The translations under genes were made by a program, and so were the position numbers. From DATGHS01 sp035307785 (GTDB lineage Bacteria > Planctomycetota > Planctomycetia > Gemmatales > Gemmataceae): a stretch of 21,981 nt of DNA. Positions within the stretch are counted from its first letter, which is position 1. The number at the start of each line of letters is the position of its first letter. The stretch lies in NCBI GenBank assembly GCA_035307785.1, contig DATGHS010000108.1, positions 1 to 21,981 of the forward strand. Reading direction: 5' to 3'. Of the stretch, positions 1 to 8,092 are shown one piece after another. The notes under the pieces are model-generated. The model was not told the DNA's origin and made no database searches. It saw nothing but the letters and a program-made list of their open reading frames with translations.

Positions 1-1
1 C

Positions 2-109
2 TGGGAAACCACTCGGAACCAAGCGGTCGTCAAAGTCGATTGGCAATTTACTACGGCGGATGCGCGGATAAAGCTAAGAAAGCTCTACCCCACTATTGAG
101 CTGCAATGA
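2..109 (+). pseudogene. C-terminal end of a probable IS630-type transposase (partial at window edge)
   Basis: Thirty-five codons are open from the window edge and stop at TGA 107-109. The peptide contains VDWQFTTADARIKLRKLYP, which resembles the extreme C-terminus of IS630/DDE transposases common in planctomycetes. The catalytic part lies outside the window, so it is unknown whether the gene is intact or a fragment. No terminal inverted repeat can be assigned from one end only. It marks the boundary of a mobile element next to the zinc-ribbon gene. The family call rests on recall of a short motif and is moderate at best. Confidence 0.5.
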
Positions 110-145
110 ACCACTAGTCACCTTGCTTTCCGTTTCTGCACATCG

Positions 146-193
146 GCCCGAAGCGTAAGCGAGGGATGTTTCGCCCTCGCTCACGCTTCGGGC
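146..193. repeat. 20-bp-arm hairpin (19/20 paired), intergenic repeat or terminator
   Basis: Arm 146-165 begins GCCCGAAGCG and arm 174-193 ends CGCTTCGGGC. They are inverted copies with one mismatch in 20, separated by an 8-nt loop. It lies 37 bp after the transposase stop, so it could terminate that transcript, but no T-run follows. The arm sequence resembles an intergenic palindrome that I recall as frequent in Pirellulales genomes, which would make it a dispersed REP-like repeat. Confidence 0.7.
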
Positions 194-234
194 TGGTGTG
201 CTGTCTGCAAGGGCGCAGGTAATCGCTTAAATGC

Positions 235-258
235 CCTCAGAGAATTGAGGTACCTCAA
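235..258. promoter_or_regulatory. 14-bp palindrome plus extra half-site, possible operator
   Basis: TTGAGGTACCTCAA at 245-258 is a perfect palindrome. A further CCTCA at 235-239 repeats the half-site in the arrangement CCTCA-TGAGG-CCTCA. It sits about 70 bp upstream of the -35 box of the zinc-ribbon gene promoter, where a dimeric regulator could bind. No regulator is identified, and chance occurrence cannot be excluded. Confidence 0.3.
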
Positions 259-325
259 ATTTCAGGTGTCAGAGTGAATTTTGGCAGTTTTTCTGGAAAG
301 ATTGGAAAAACATTTGGGAATCTTG

Positions 326-353
326 TTGACACCCAGTTGTGAAGGTGTACGAT
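326..353 (+). promoter_or_regulatory. Sigma70-like promoter TTGACA-N16-TACGAT
   Basis: A perfect -35 box TTGACA (326-331) is followed after 16 bp by TACGAT (348-353), which matches TATAAT at four of six positions including the key TA...T. Transcription would begin near 360 and read into the two-CxxC protein at 541, leaving a leader of about 180 nt. This is the best-looking promoter in the window. Confidence 0.6.
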
Positions 354-540
354 ACGGCCAGCCTGCTTCACGAGAATCGGTCATTCTTGATTACTTTTGA
401 CCGCTGGCAAGGCGGGAGTTGGAAGGTCGGGACTCGGCGCGGATTTTTCTTTCTTGTCATTTTTTCTATTTATCTACCATCCTGAGCGGACCAAAGCGGC
501 TTAATCGCTTCATTCCCGCCACGAGCGCCGCTGCAAAGCC

Positions 541-756
541 ATGTACCCGGTTACTTGCTATCATTGCAAGGCTCTATTCCATTTCGATCCAGCCAAAGTC
601 TGGACCTCGCCGGGAAAACTGGTTGACCCCAAAGCCGCTAAGAAACAATCCGTCGTCATCCAATGCCCGTACTGTCATCAGTGGGTCTTATGCCACTTTA
701 GTGATGGCAAAGTAGCCCCGAACCCGCCAGACGGGCAGCAAGGCACAACCACCTAG
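541..756 (+). CDS. Small two-CxxC zinc-ribbon-like protein, hypothetical
   Basis: This is a 71-residue protein with CYHC (C6, C9) near the N-terminus and CPYC (C42, C45) 32 residues later, the typical spacing of a zinc ribbon that binds one metal ion with four cysteines. A further C51-H52 lies just after. There is no signal peptide or membrane segment, so it is probably cytoplasmic. The C-terminal tail is short and disordered (Pro/Gly/Gln/Thr). The upstream sequence has no convincing Shine-Dalgarno motif, so the ATG at 541 is the simplest choice rather than a proven start. A promoter lies about 190 bp upstream. Function is unknown; a nucleic-acid or protein-binding role is only a guess from the fold. 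It converges on the M28 peptidase gene, with 217 bp between the two stops. Confidence 0.6.
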   Translation: MYPVTCYHCKALFHFDPAKVWTSPGKLVDPKAAKKQSVVIQCPYCHQWVLCHFSDGKVAPNPPDGQQGTTT

Positions 757-973
757 CTCATGTCTCTTCCGGGATGCAAACCCCACCGTGTGACGCCGTC
801 AGAGCGGCGGGGCGCCTAAGCTTGCGGACGGCTTGACGCTCTCCAATTCATTTGCATTTCCGAAACGGGATCGAGCTCTTGCGCCGGCCAACTCGCCCGC
901 GCCGGGCGGCCGCTTCCGTAGGCCAAGGGGAAAACCAGCTAGCGATGGTCCGCTTTGCCCCGCCAATCCCAAG

Positions 974-3859
974 TTATTTGTTCTGACTTGCCGTTCGGGC
1001 CACGGCCTCGATTGTGATCGCGCAGACGGCGGCTCCATAATCGAGGTCGATGTTCTCCATCGTATCGCGCATGTCGTGGTAGCCGGTGCGATTGATGTCG
1101 TAGTTTTCCATGAAGAGCACACACGGCACGCCTGCATCCGAGAAGATCTGCGCGTCGGTATTGTACAGCGTACTCCGGGGGTCGGAGGGCACACGCACAT
1201 GGCCGCTAAGCTCCAGAAAGGGCGCCACCTCGGGAATGGCTGCGCCATAGGGACTACGGCGGGCGCGGGCCAAGCCTTCCCGCTTCTGGCTCTTATTCCA
1301 GTATGGAACGGATTCGTTCCAGGTCTCGTTGGCCAGGTGTGCCTGGTATGCCAGCTCCATCGAGCCCGTGTCGTTGCCCGGTGAAATCTGAAAAATGTCG
1401 CGTTCACGGTCGTGATTATGGGCGATCATGTCCGACACGTAGAGCCCCCGAATAGTCGTTTTCGACAAATCTTTGGTTTTACCGCTCGGCAAATGCAGCT
1501 TGAGCGTCCGGGTGACGAGTCGCTCGGTCAAGGCGCGGGCCCCGAGGCAGTCGGCCGGAAACTCTTCGCCCGTTAGGTGCACCAGCCAAACGTCGCACGC
1601 CAGCTTTCCTTCGCGGCTCATCTTGAGAAAAATCGGTGCGGCCAGCATCATCGCCGCGGTTGCCGAGTAATTGTCGTCGGCGCCGCAAGCCGAAAGACGC
1701 GCGCCGCCGTCCTTGTCGTAGCGGTCCTGCATGTAGGCCGTGTCGTAATGATCGGCCATGATGACGGCTTCACGGCGATTTCGGCCGGGAATCACGACCA
1801 GCAGATTGCGCTCGCTGTCCGCGACCTGGTTGTTGCGCCAGCCGCCCATCCACGAGTAATCCATGTCGGTGCACCAGCGGAACGGCATCGCACCCGCCAG
1901 CGCCTTTCCCGTCATTTTCGCGGCCGAAATCCGTTTCTGATAAAACTCTAGCAGCATGTCGCCCAGTCGATCCAGGTGGCGATCGCGATAGGGCAGCACG
2001 CACTGCGTGGCCTCATCCAGGACGCAGTCGGCATTGTTCTTGTTCAGGAATTCGCCTTCGGCCAAAGACACAATTGTTTTCCAATATGCAACCTCAAAGG
2101 CTCGCCGTGCCGTAAGCGCGTAAGTTAGCGAAGTCGGCGCTCGGCCACGGTTTGCCGCCGGCACTTCGGCAGGCGCAGGCTCCACAATCTCTCGGATTCG
2201 GTTTGCCACCTGGGCCGGCAATTGGGCCAGCCAGCGCTCGCCCGCGCCTTCCTTCTCGAGCCCCATTACGCGGCGGGCGAAGTGGAACGGCAGTGGCCTG
2301 GCCCCAAAAAGCGCGTAGGCGTGCGTTAGCTTGCGGACGTTTCGAACTTGCGGCGGCACCTGCCGTTTGCGCGTATAGTCCTGGCCGGCCAGCGCTGCAA
2401 TCAACGCCGGCCGTTGTTGCATGCGCGGCCATAATTCGACGGCGCGATCCAGCCGCGGTTTGTCGGCATCATAGGCAGTGAGGTAACCGAGAGGCGCGTC
2501 CGGCAGCACGGCGACCTCTCCGGAAGCGCCTCGATACGCCACCAACGGCCGATGCCAGTACACTTCATGCTTGCCCACGCGCATGGCCGGAAACAAGAAC
2601 CGGTAGCCGAAGACTCCGCCCGCCTTGATGGTTTGCATGGCCCGTTTGATTTCGGCGGCCGAGGCGTGCGGCCCATCGAGCAGCAAGTCCGGGCGCTCGG
2701 TCCATATCTGCACGTTGCGGGCCATTGGCTTGCCGTAAAGCTCGAGGTCAACCGGAAGCGTGCTGAACAAGACATTCACCAGTGACGCTTCTTTGCCGAG
2801 CAGTTCAATTTGGTCCTGATCGCGCAGCACCTTCTCCCAGCGATGCGTGCGCTTGTAGGTGTTGCGCAAATGCCCGGCCGCGTTTGTGTACGCAGGCCGG
2901 TCGGCGTTTGGCTGATAGAGCACGCCGGCTTGCGGCACCCGAATGCCGATCGGCGATTCATGACGATCCACGTTGGCCAGGAGTGGGATTTGCAGGCCCA
3001 ACGGCAACTGCGAAAAAATCTGCCGGGCCCGTTCAGCGCCCCAGAAAACCAGGCTCCCGGGAAACGGCAACAGCGCCAGGCGGCCACCCAGGTACGCGTC
3101 CCGAATCCCTGCCGGCAGACGTCCGAATTGGCGAAATGTCAGCAGATATTTCACATCCTTGCTAGGCTCATCATCCCGAAGTAGGAACGGTTTGGCCCAC
3201 GACGGCAAGTCACCTTCGCTCCAGAAGGGGTAATCTGGCTTGTCTTCTGGAAGAATGCGAAAGCCGGCGCGCCGAAGTCCTTCCGCATCGGTCAGGCTTT
3301 CGCGATAAACCGCCTGCAATAATCGGCAGAAAAAGCTGATGCCGAAGTCCGGCGGCGCTTCGACTCCAGGGGCCGTGAAGAAACTCTTCCAAAATGCCTT
3401 GCCGGGCCCTTGCTCGCTGTTGCCAAAGAGGGTCCAGCGCACACGGCCCTTGTCATCCTGCGTGCGCGCTAGAGCGAGCGGCAACAAGAGGACACACGGA
3501 TCGTTCTGGAGATTGGCGCCGGCCAATTCATCCGGCCAAAAAGAATTGTTTCGAGAGATGTACCGCGGCAGGCCAGTGTCCGGATTGCCGTCTTGGAGCC
3601 GTTTGAGACGCGCCAGCAGGTCCCGGGCGATCTGGAGCAAGCCGGGCTGCAATTCGAGCGCTTCGTCAAATTCGTGCACCTTCCAACCGAAGGGGTCGTC
3701 GGGCGAGAAGACTTGATAGTTAATCGGCACATTGCCATACGGCTTCCAACCAACGCGGGGCGGCGGCATAAATTCGGAATAGGCGTCGATGTGAAATGCG
3801 CTGGACTTTTGAAAACAATTGTCGGGGGGAATCAAGCGCGACCAACCGACACGAGCCAT
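974..3859 (-). CDS. Large protein with C-terminal M28-family metallopeptidase domain
   Basis: The likely start is ATG 3859 (961 residues), because AAAGGAGG ends 6 nt before it. A TTG at 3865 lies directly against that motif and is too close. Numbered from the TTG, two residues higher, the C-terminal third carries the M28 aminopeptidase metal set in order: ADHYD (H706, D708), GADDN (bridging D731), TGEEF (catalytic E767, metal E768), SDM (D812) and GYHD (H930). M28 enzymes use two zinc ions to remove N-terminal residues or cleave peptides. Residues 1 to about 650 match no family I recognise and contain no obvious signal peptide or membrane segment. Most M28 proteins are 300-600 residues and exported, so the size and apparent cytosolic location are unusual. 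The gene stands alone, 159 bp downstream of the surface protein unit, and has its own strong ribosome binding site. Peptidase assignment is firm; substrate is unknown. Confidence 0.85.
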   Translation of the reverse strand: MARVGWSRLIPPDNCFQKSSAFHIDAYSEFMPPPRVGWKPYGNVPINYQVFSPDDPFGWKVHEFDEALELQPGLLQIARDLLARLKRLQDGNPDTGLPRYISRNNSFWPDELAGANLQNDPCVLLLPLALARTQDDKGRVRWTLFGNSEQGPGKAFWKSFFTAPGVEAPPDFGISFFCRLLQAVYRESLTDAEGLRRAGFRILPEDKPDYPFWSEGDLPSWAKPFLLRDDEPSKDVKYLLTFRQFGRLPAGIRDAYLGGRLALLPFPGSLVFWGAERARQIFSQLPLGLQIPLLANVDRHESPIGIRVPQAGVLYQPNADRPAYTNAAGHLRNTYKRTHRWEKVLRDQDQIELLGKEASLVNVLFSTLPVDLELYGKPMARNVQIWTERPDLLLDGPHASAAEIKRAMQTIKAGGVFGYRFLFPAMRVGKHEVYWHRPLVAYRGASGEVAVLPDAPLGYLTAYDADKPRLDRAVELWPRMQQRPALIAALAGQDYTRKRQVPPQVRNVRKLTHAYALFGARPLPFHFARRVMGLEKEGAGERWLAQLPAQVANRIREIVEPAPAEVPAANRGRAPTSLTYALTARRAFEVAYWKTIVSLAEGEFLNKNNADCVLDEATQCVLPYRDRHLDRLGDMLLEFYQKRISAAKMTGKALAGAMPFRWCTDMDYSWMGGWRNNQVADSERNLLVVIPGRNRREAVIMADHYDTAYMQDRYDKDGGARLSACGADDNYSATAAMMLAAPIFLKMSREGKLACDVWLVHLTGEEFPADCLGARALTERLVTRTLKLHLPSGKTKDLSKTTIRGLYVSDMIAHNHDRERDIFQISPGNDTGSMELAYQAHLANETWNESVPYWNKSQKREGLARARRSPYGAAIPEVAPFLELSGHVRVPSDPRSTLYNTDAQIFSDAGVPCVLFMENYDINRTGYHDMRDTMENIDLDYGAAVCAITIEAVARTASQNK

Positions 3860-3964
3860 GGGCAACCTCCTTTAGCAATCTTTGCCGCGGAACATCCGGC
3901 AGTATGCGCTACAACATTGCCTGAAACCGCTGCTATCCCGCGGCCGTTGCCCCACAGGTTGAGC

Positions 3965-3988
3965 AGCCGGCGCTCGGAAGCGCCGGCT
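3965..3988. repeat. Perfect 10-bp-stem hairpin between minus-strand genes
   Basis: AGCCGGCGCT and AGCGCCGGCT are perfect inverted copies around a 4-nt loop. It lies 37 bp after the stop of the Gly-rich protein gene and about 100 bp before the start of the M28 gene, so it may end the upstream transcript. There is no T-run on the minus strand, so it is not a classical intrinsic terminator. It may instead be a dispersed intergenic palindrome. Confidence 0.55.
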
Positions 3989-4024
3989 TGGGTTGATAGG
4001 CTTGCGCGAAACGCAAAGCATTCG

Positions 4025-5542
4025 TCATTTCGCCGGTTCCTTGGCCGCTTCTTCCGGCTGCGGGATGCGGAAAAGCGTGAACTGTTGCGATTTTTCCTTG
4101 CCGTAGTGCACCATCATGGTGGTCTCGTCCTTGGTCAGGTTGGCGATGCCCGCCTCGTAGACCGGCGACTTCTTATCGCCCACCGTCCAGGCTGCACGCT
4201 GGGTCTTCTTGTCCACGGAGCCGTACACGGGCGAGGCTTCATCGGTGAGCGCGTTGTAGTAGTTGCCGCGGATAATGCCTTCCTTGTTCACCGCAAGCTG
4301 GAAGATGTTGTTCGACGTGGTTTCCTCACCCTGCACCATGGCAAAGACGCCGAGCGCCAACCATTCCGCTTCCTTGTCGGGCTCGGCCTTCATGCCGGTG
4401 TCGGCAATGGCGGCGGCCTGCTCGGCATACTGCTCGGTCGTGGCGACCTGTTCACCGTCCACGTAAACAGCTTCTTCCTGGTAAACGACATCGCTGCCAT
4501 AGTCGTAATACATCGGCTCTTCCGGATAATAACCGCCGCCGCCGCCACCCCCGCCGTAGGCATAGAGGGAAGCCCAGCTAGCGATGGCCCAGGCGGCAGC
4601 TCCCGCCCATTTCCCCGGATACCAACAGCCAGGATAGCGCCCGTACCAGCCGCGCGTAAAGTAGCCGCCGTAGCCTGCAAAGCCGGCCCGAACGTAGGCT
4701 CCCTGGCCGGCGATAGCGCCAGCAGAGCGATAGTAGGTGCCGCGCGCTCCGGATGCAACGACGGTTCTTCCGGCCGCAGCGCCGCCCGGGCCTACGGCGA
4801 CTCCGCCGCGGTAGCCGGCCATGCCACCTGGGCCCGAAACGGCACCACCACGGCTGATGGCGCCGGCGGTGCCGCCCGGCCCAGTACCCTTCGTAATGCT
4901 GCCGCCTTTCACGGCACTGTTCCCGCCGGGGCCGCTGGCACCGCCAACCCGGCCCACCTTGCTAATCTCCTTGCCACCGGGGGTTGTTACCTCGATGCCG
5001 CCGACGACCTTACCGGCATTGGTTCCGCCACCGGTCTGGCCACCGATGCCGGCGGCTTTCCATTCGATGGTCGAGCCGCCCTTGGTCGTGTAATCGCCGC
5101 CGCCCTTACCGGCTTGCCAGGAACCGCCGCCGGGGCCGGTGCCCTGCCAACTATTGGTGGGAAGCTGCGATGCGCTGGGTGGCGCACCGGACCGTGTACC
5201 GGGACGGTTGGCAGCGGTTCCGGTCCGGCTTGCAGGCGCAGCCGGTCGCTGCGCCGGCGCTGTCAAGCCATTTCGGGAGCCGCCCGCATAGCCGCCGCCG
5301 GGCCGTGCTGCTGGCGCCGAGGGGCGTGGCGCGGGTCGCGCTGCCGGCGCCGAGGGGCGTGGCGCGGGTCGCGCTGCCGGTGCAGTAAAACCACCACCCG
5401 GACGGCCCCCGCCGCCGGCAGGTCGGCCGCCGCCGCCGCGACCGCCGCCACCACCGCGGCCGCCGCGCTGTGCGAAGTTGTCCGAGGCAAAAGCAAGAAT
5501 CAGAATTCCTGCCGCCAATATCACGAAGTTCACGCGCTTCAT
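4025..5542 (-). CDS. Gly-rich secreted protein, mu-protocadherin-like, copy B
   Basis: The start is ATG 5542 (505 residues), with AGGTG 5 nt upstream. Upstream codons in the same frame lack a signal and are not included. Residues 1-24 form a signal peptide (MKR, hydrophobic core LAAGILILAFA), with likely cleavage at NFA|Q. Next come a Gly/Arg block, an 11-residue Pro/Ala/Arg repeat (PAARPAPRPSA) and a long GPGG-rich region. A more hydrophobic Gly/Tyr/Trp section follows, and then a conserved folded C-terminal domain of about 130 residues (LGVFAMVQGEETTSN through QFTLFRIP). This C-terminal pattern is the one I recall from planctomycete proteins named 'mu-protocadherin-like cell surface protein'; the name does not imply real cadherin homology. 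It is a tandem paralog of the gene at 5672-7096 and follows it by 129 bp. An envelope location is inferred; function is unknown. Confidence 0.8.
   Translation of the reverse strand: MKRVNFVILAAGILILAFASDNFAQRGGRGGGGGRGGGGRPAGGGGRPGGGFTAPAARPAPRPSAPAARPAPRPSAPAARPGGGYAGGSRNGLTAPAQRPAAPASRTGTAANRPGTRSGAPPSASQLPTNSWQGTGPGGGSWQAGKGGGDYTTKGGSTIEWKAAGIGGQTGGGTNAGKVVGGIEVTTPGGKEISKVGRVGGASGPGGNSAVKGGSITKGTGPGGTAGAISRGGAVSGPGGMAGYRGGVAVGPGGAAAGRTVVASGARGTYYRSAGAIAGQGAYVRAGFAGYGGYFTRGWYGRYPGCWYPGKWAGAAAWAIASWASLYAYGGGGGGGGYYPEEPMYYDYGSDVVYQEEAVYVDGEQVATTEQYAEQAAAIADTGMKAEPDKEAEWLALGVFAMVQGEETTSNNIFQLAVNKEGIIRGNYYNALTDEASPVYGSVDKKTQRAAWTVGDKKSPVYEAGIANLTKDETTMMVHYGKEKSQQFTLFRIPQPEEAAKEPAK
5313..5391. 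repeat. 33-bp tandem repeat inside copy B
   Basis: A 33-bp unit starting GGCGCCGAGG occurs at 5313-5345 and again at 5346-5378 without visible change; a third, partial unit follows. It encodes the 11-residue Pro/Ala/Arg repeat after the signal peptide of copy B. Near-identity at the DNA level implies recent slippage or unequal crossing over. The paralog has a related but different Pro/Ala/Arg/Gln repeat at the same place. Confidence 0.8.
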
Positions 5543-5671
5543 GTGTTCACCTATTAGATCGGAGGATTCATCTCTTCCCGAAGTATGAATGGCGCACCAT
5601 CGCCCGATGAGGCGCCGTGTTTCAATGAAAGCTTCCCCTCGTCCCACTGGAGCGAGGGGAAAACCAAACGG

Positions 5672-7096
5672 TCACTTAGCAGGTTCCTTCGGAGCGTCCA
5701 TCGGCGCTTCCGCTGGTTCCGGAATGCGGAACAACGTGAACTGCTGTGACTTGTCCTTGCCGAAATGCACCATCATGGTGGTGTCGTCCTTGGTCAGGTT
5801 CACGATGCCCGCTTCATAGACCGGCGTCTTTTTGTCGCCAACGGTCCAGGCTGCCCGCTGGGTCTTCTTGTCCACGGAACCATGGACCGCCTCGACGGTG
5901 TCGGTCAGCGCGTTGTAATAGTTGCCGCGAATGACGCCTTGCTTATTCACGGCAAGTTGGAAGATGTTGTTGGAGGTGGTTTCCTCGCCTTGCACCATGG
6001 CGAACACACCAAGGGGCATCCATTCTTGCTCCATGGTGACATCCGCCGTGGTGCCGGTCTCGGCAATGGCAGCGGCTTGCTCGGCGTATTGTTCCTCCGT
6101 GCCGACATTTTCACCGTCGACATAAACAGAACCGTCCTGGTATACCACTTCACTGCCGTAGTCGTAGCTCACCGGTTCTTCGGCATAGCATCCGCCGCTG
6201 CCCCCGCCATAAGCGTAGAGCGATGCCCAGGTGGCCGCCGCCCAGGCCGCTGCGCCGGCCCAACGGCCGGGATACCAACCGCCCGGATAACGAGCGTACC
6301 AGGACTTGGTGAAGTAGCCGCCGTAGCCCGCGAAGCCGGCCCGAACGTAAGCGCCCTGGCCGCTGATGGCGCCGGCGGAGCGATAGTAGGTGCCACGCGC
6401 GCCGGAGGCAACTACGCCGCCTTTTGCGGCAGCGCCGCCAGGACCCACCGCCACACCGCCACGGTAACCGGCCATGCCGCCGGGGCCCGACACGGCGCCA
6501 CCACGTTGAACCGCGGAGCCGGAGCCCGCCGGACCGGTGGTATTTGTAATGCTACCGCCTTTTACGGCGGTGTTACCGCCGGGGCCGCTGGCGCCGCCGA
6601 CCCCGCCTACCTTGTTGATCTCTTGGCCGCCGGGCGTGGTAATCTGAATGCCGCCAACCCCTTTGCCGGCAGTCGTCCCACCGCCGGTGGTGCCGCCGAC
6701 GCCGACGCCTTTATAGTCGATCGTTGTACCGCCCTTTGTTGTGTAGCTGCCGCCGCCCTTGCCGGCTTGCCAGGAACCGCCGCCGGGGCCGGTGCCTTGC
6801 CAGCTATTGGTGGGCAGTTGCGAGGCCGCTGGGGGCGCCGATCTGGGCGCTGCAGCCTGGGGACGCGCAGCAGGGGCCTGCGGCCGAGCGGCCGGAGCCT
6901 GAGGCCGGGCCGCGGGTTGCGGCCGCGGGGCCGCGGGTGCAGTAAACCCGCCGCCGCCTGGCCGCCCACCGCCGCCCGAGTAGCCGCCGCCACGTCCACC
7001 ACCGCCGCCGCGCCCACCGCGCTGCGCAAAGTTATTTGAGGCAAAGGCAAGAAGCAAAATTCCTGCCGCCAAAATCGCGAAGTTGATGCGCTTCAT
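5672..7096 (-). CDS. Gly-rich secreted protein, mu-protocadherin-like, copy A
   Basis: This 474-residue protein starts at ATG 7096, with GGAG about 7 nt upstream. It has the same plan as copy B: a signal peptide (residues 1-24, nearly identical, ending NFA|Q), then an RGGRGGGGG block. A Pro/Ala/Arg/Gln-rich linker of near-heptad repeats (PAARPQA) follows, then GPGG and GGT repeats, and a Gly/Ala/Tyr/Trp section around KSWYARYPGGWYPG. The C-terminal domain of about 130 residues is conserved (PLGVFAMVQGEETTSN, RGNYYNALTD, GSVDKKTQRAAWTVGDKK). The C-terminal domain and the SQLPTNSWQGTGPGGGSWQ segment are almost identical to copy B, whereas the Pro-rich linker differs. This indicates tandem duplication with drift in the linker. 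It lies 60 bp after the SnoaL-like gene, probably in one transcript. Function is unknown. Confidence 0.82.
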   Translation of the reverse strand: MKRINFAILAAGILLLAFASNNFAQRGGRGGGGGRGGGYSGGGGRPGGGGFTAPAAPRPQPAARPQAPAARPQAPAARPQAAAPRSAPPAASQLPTNSWQGTGPGGGSWQAGKGGGSYTTKGGTTIDYKGVGVGGTTGGGTTAGKGVGGIQITTPGGQEINKVGGVGGASGPGGNTAVKGGSITNTTGPAGSGSAVQRGGAVSGPGGMAGYRGGVAVGPGGAAAKGGVVASGARGTYYRSAGAISGQGAYVRAGFAGYGGYFTKSWYARYPGGWYPGRWAGAAAWAAATWASLYAYGGGSGGCYAEEPVSYDYGSEVVYQDGSVYVDGENVGTEEQYAEQAAAIAETGTTADVTMEQEWMPLGVFAMVQGEETTSNNIFQLAVNKQGVIRGNYYNALTDTVEAVHGSVDKKTQRAAWTVGDKKTPVYEAGIVNLTKDDTTMMVHFGKDKSQQFTLFRIPEPAEAPMDAPKEPAK

Positions 7097-7156
7097 GTCG
7101 TCTCCTCATGGAAATCTGATGGGAAGAAATCGATCCGGATTTCAAAGCCGTCAGGC

Positions 7157-8092
7157 TCAATCCTTGGGTTTGACGCGCATCACTTTCACCGGCGGCAAAT
7201 CGCCGTACTGTTCGCCATCCACGGTCAGGTTCGACGGCTGCCACGTGAACGTGTCTTTGTTCACCTGCACCAGAATATTGGTTGCCTGCAGAACGCTGCC
7301 ATCCGTCAACTGAGTGGCAGATTCGAATACCCACTTCTTCCCGTCCTTCGTGATGGTGCCTTCGCCAAATCCGCCGTCGTTTTCAAAAATCCAGGTGCGA
7401 AGTTCGCCGGTGACCGGGTCTTCGCCGATCATCTGCATGCCGGTAATGGTCTTTTCCTTCGTGCGGACGGTGAACTGGGCTTTGATGAACGCCTTATCGG
7501 TGCCGAACCACTCGTATGTCGTGCGGACATCGGCATCGGCGCGATTGGCGGTCCAGGATCCGATCAGCCATTCCAATTCACGCAAGTCAGCGGTCTCATC
7601 CGGATGTTCCTTGATGTAGCCGAGCAACCACTTGCCGTCTTCGCGGACCAACAGGATGCTGTAGCGGTTGTAGGTCGTCTCGCCTTCTTTCGGCACCACC
7701 TTGATCTGGCCCTCTTGTATGGCGGTGTCTTTCGAAGTAAAGCGCGTCGATTCGACATCGAGAGTGACTTTGACCCGTGGATTCTTGGGGAAAAACTCGG
7801 CAAGGGCCTTGCGGATGGCATCGCGGCCACGAATCGCATTGCCGCTGTCCGGGATCAGTTCCGCGCCCGAGGTGAGCATGGCGGCCGCGGCATCGGCATC
7901 GCCTTTTTCAAACGCTTCGGTAAAGGCTTTCATCGCCTTTTCGATGCCGGCAAGGTCGTCTTTGCGTTCGGTTGTATTGTCAGCCGGAGGATTCGGAACT
8001 CGGCTCTTGGGCTTGTCCTGGGCCAACATGAACCCAGCCGCCACAGCCGTCACCACGACGGCCACCGTCAGGAGTGCGTAGACTCGCTTCAT
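7157..8092 (-). CDS. Exported SnoaL/DUF4440-like (SgcJ/EcaC family) protein
   Basis: This 311-residue protein starts at ATG 8092, with AGGAG 8 nt upstream. Residues 1-24 form a signal peptide with likely cleavage at MLA|Q. Residues about 48-165 form an NTF2-like SnoaL/DUF4440 domain (IEKAMKAFTEAFEKGDADAA, ending YSILLVREDGKWLLGYIKE), as in proteins annotated SgcJ/EcaC family. Residues about 170-305 form a second beta-rich domain beginning LEWLIGSWTA, reminiscent of DUF1579-like barrels. NTF2-like folds bind small ligands or act as small enzymes; no catalytic residue can be assigned here. It is the first gene of a likely operon with the two Gly-rich surface proteins, and all three are exported, so a shared envelope role is reasonable but unproven. 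Confidence 0.8.
   Translation of the reverse strand: MKRVYALLTVAVVVTAVAAGFMLAQDKPKSRVPNPPADNTTERKDDLAGIEKAMKAFTEAFEKGDADAAAAMLTSGAELIPDSGNAIRGRDAIRKALAEFFPKNPRVKVTLDVESTRFTSKDTAIQEGQIKVVPKEGETTYNRYSILLVREDGKWLLGYIKEHPDETADLRELEWLIGSWTANRADADVRTTYEWFGTDKAFIKAQFTVRTKEKTITGMQMIGEDPVTGELRTWIFENDGGFGEGTITKDGKKWVFESATQLTDGSVLQATNILVQVNKDTFTWQPSNLTVDGEQYGDLPPVKVMRVKPKD

Larger units (their letters stand above)
110..540. other. Intergenic region carrying hairpin, palindrome and promoter
   Basis: This 431-bp stretch has no supported gene. It follows the transposase stop and holds, in order, a long hairpin (146-193), a 14-bp perfect palindrome with a nearby extra half-site (235-258) and a sigma70-like promoter (326-353). 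The segment 259-330 is richer in A+T than its surroundings. A reading frame starting at 419 overlaps the zinc-ribbon gene but shows no domain or ribosome binding site, so it is not called. Confidence 0.6.

Noticed and set aside
419..715. 98-codon reading frame overlapping the zinc-ribbon gene
   Set aside because: No ribosome binding site, low-complexity Ser/Arg content and no motif; the overlapping frame has two CxxC pairs.
3593..5557. 654-codon plus-strand reading frame opposite the M28 and Gly-rich genes
   Set aside because: It spans two real minus-strand genes and their intergenic gap; composition is the complement of Gly/Pro-rich codons and shows no domain.
5765..7039. 424-codon plus-strand reading frame opposite copy A
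   Set aside because: It is the antisense of a repetitive GC-rich gene; the signal peptide, ribosome binding site and paralogy all support the minus strand.
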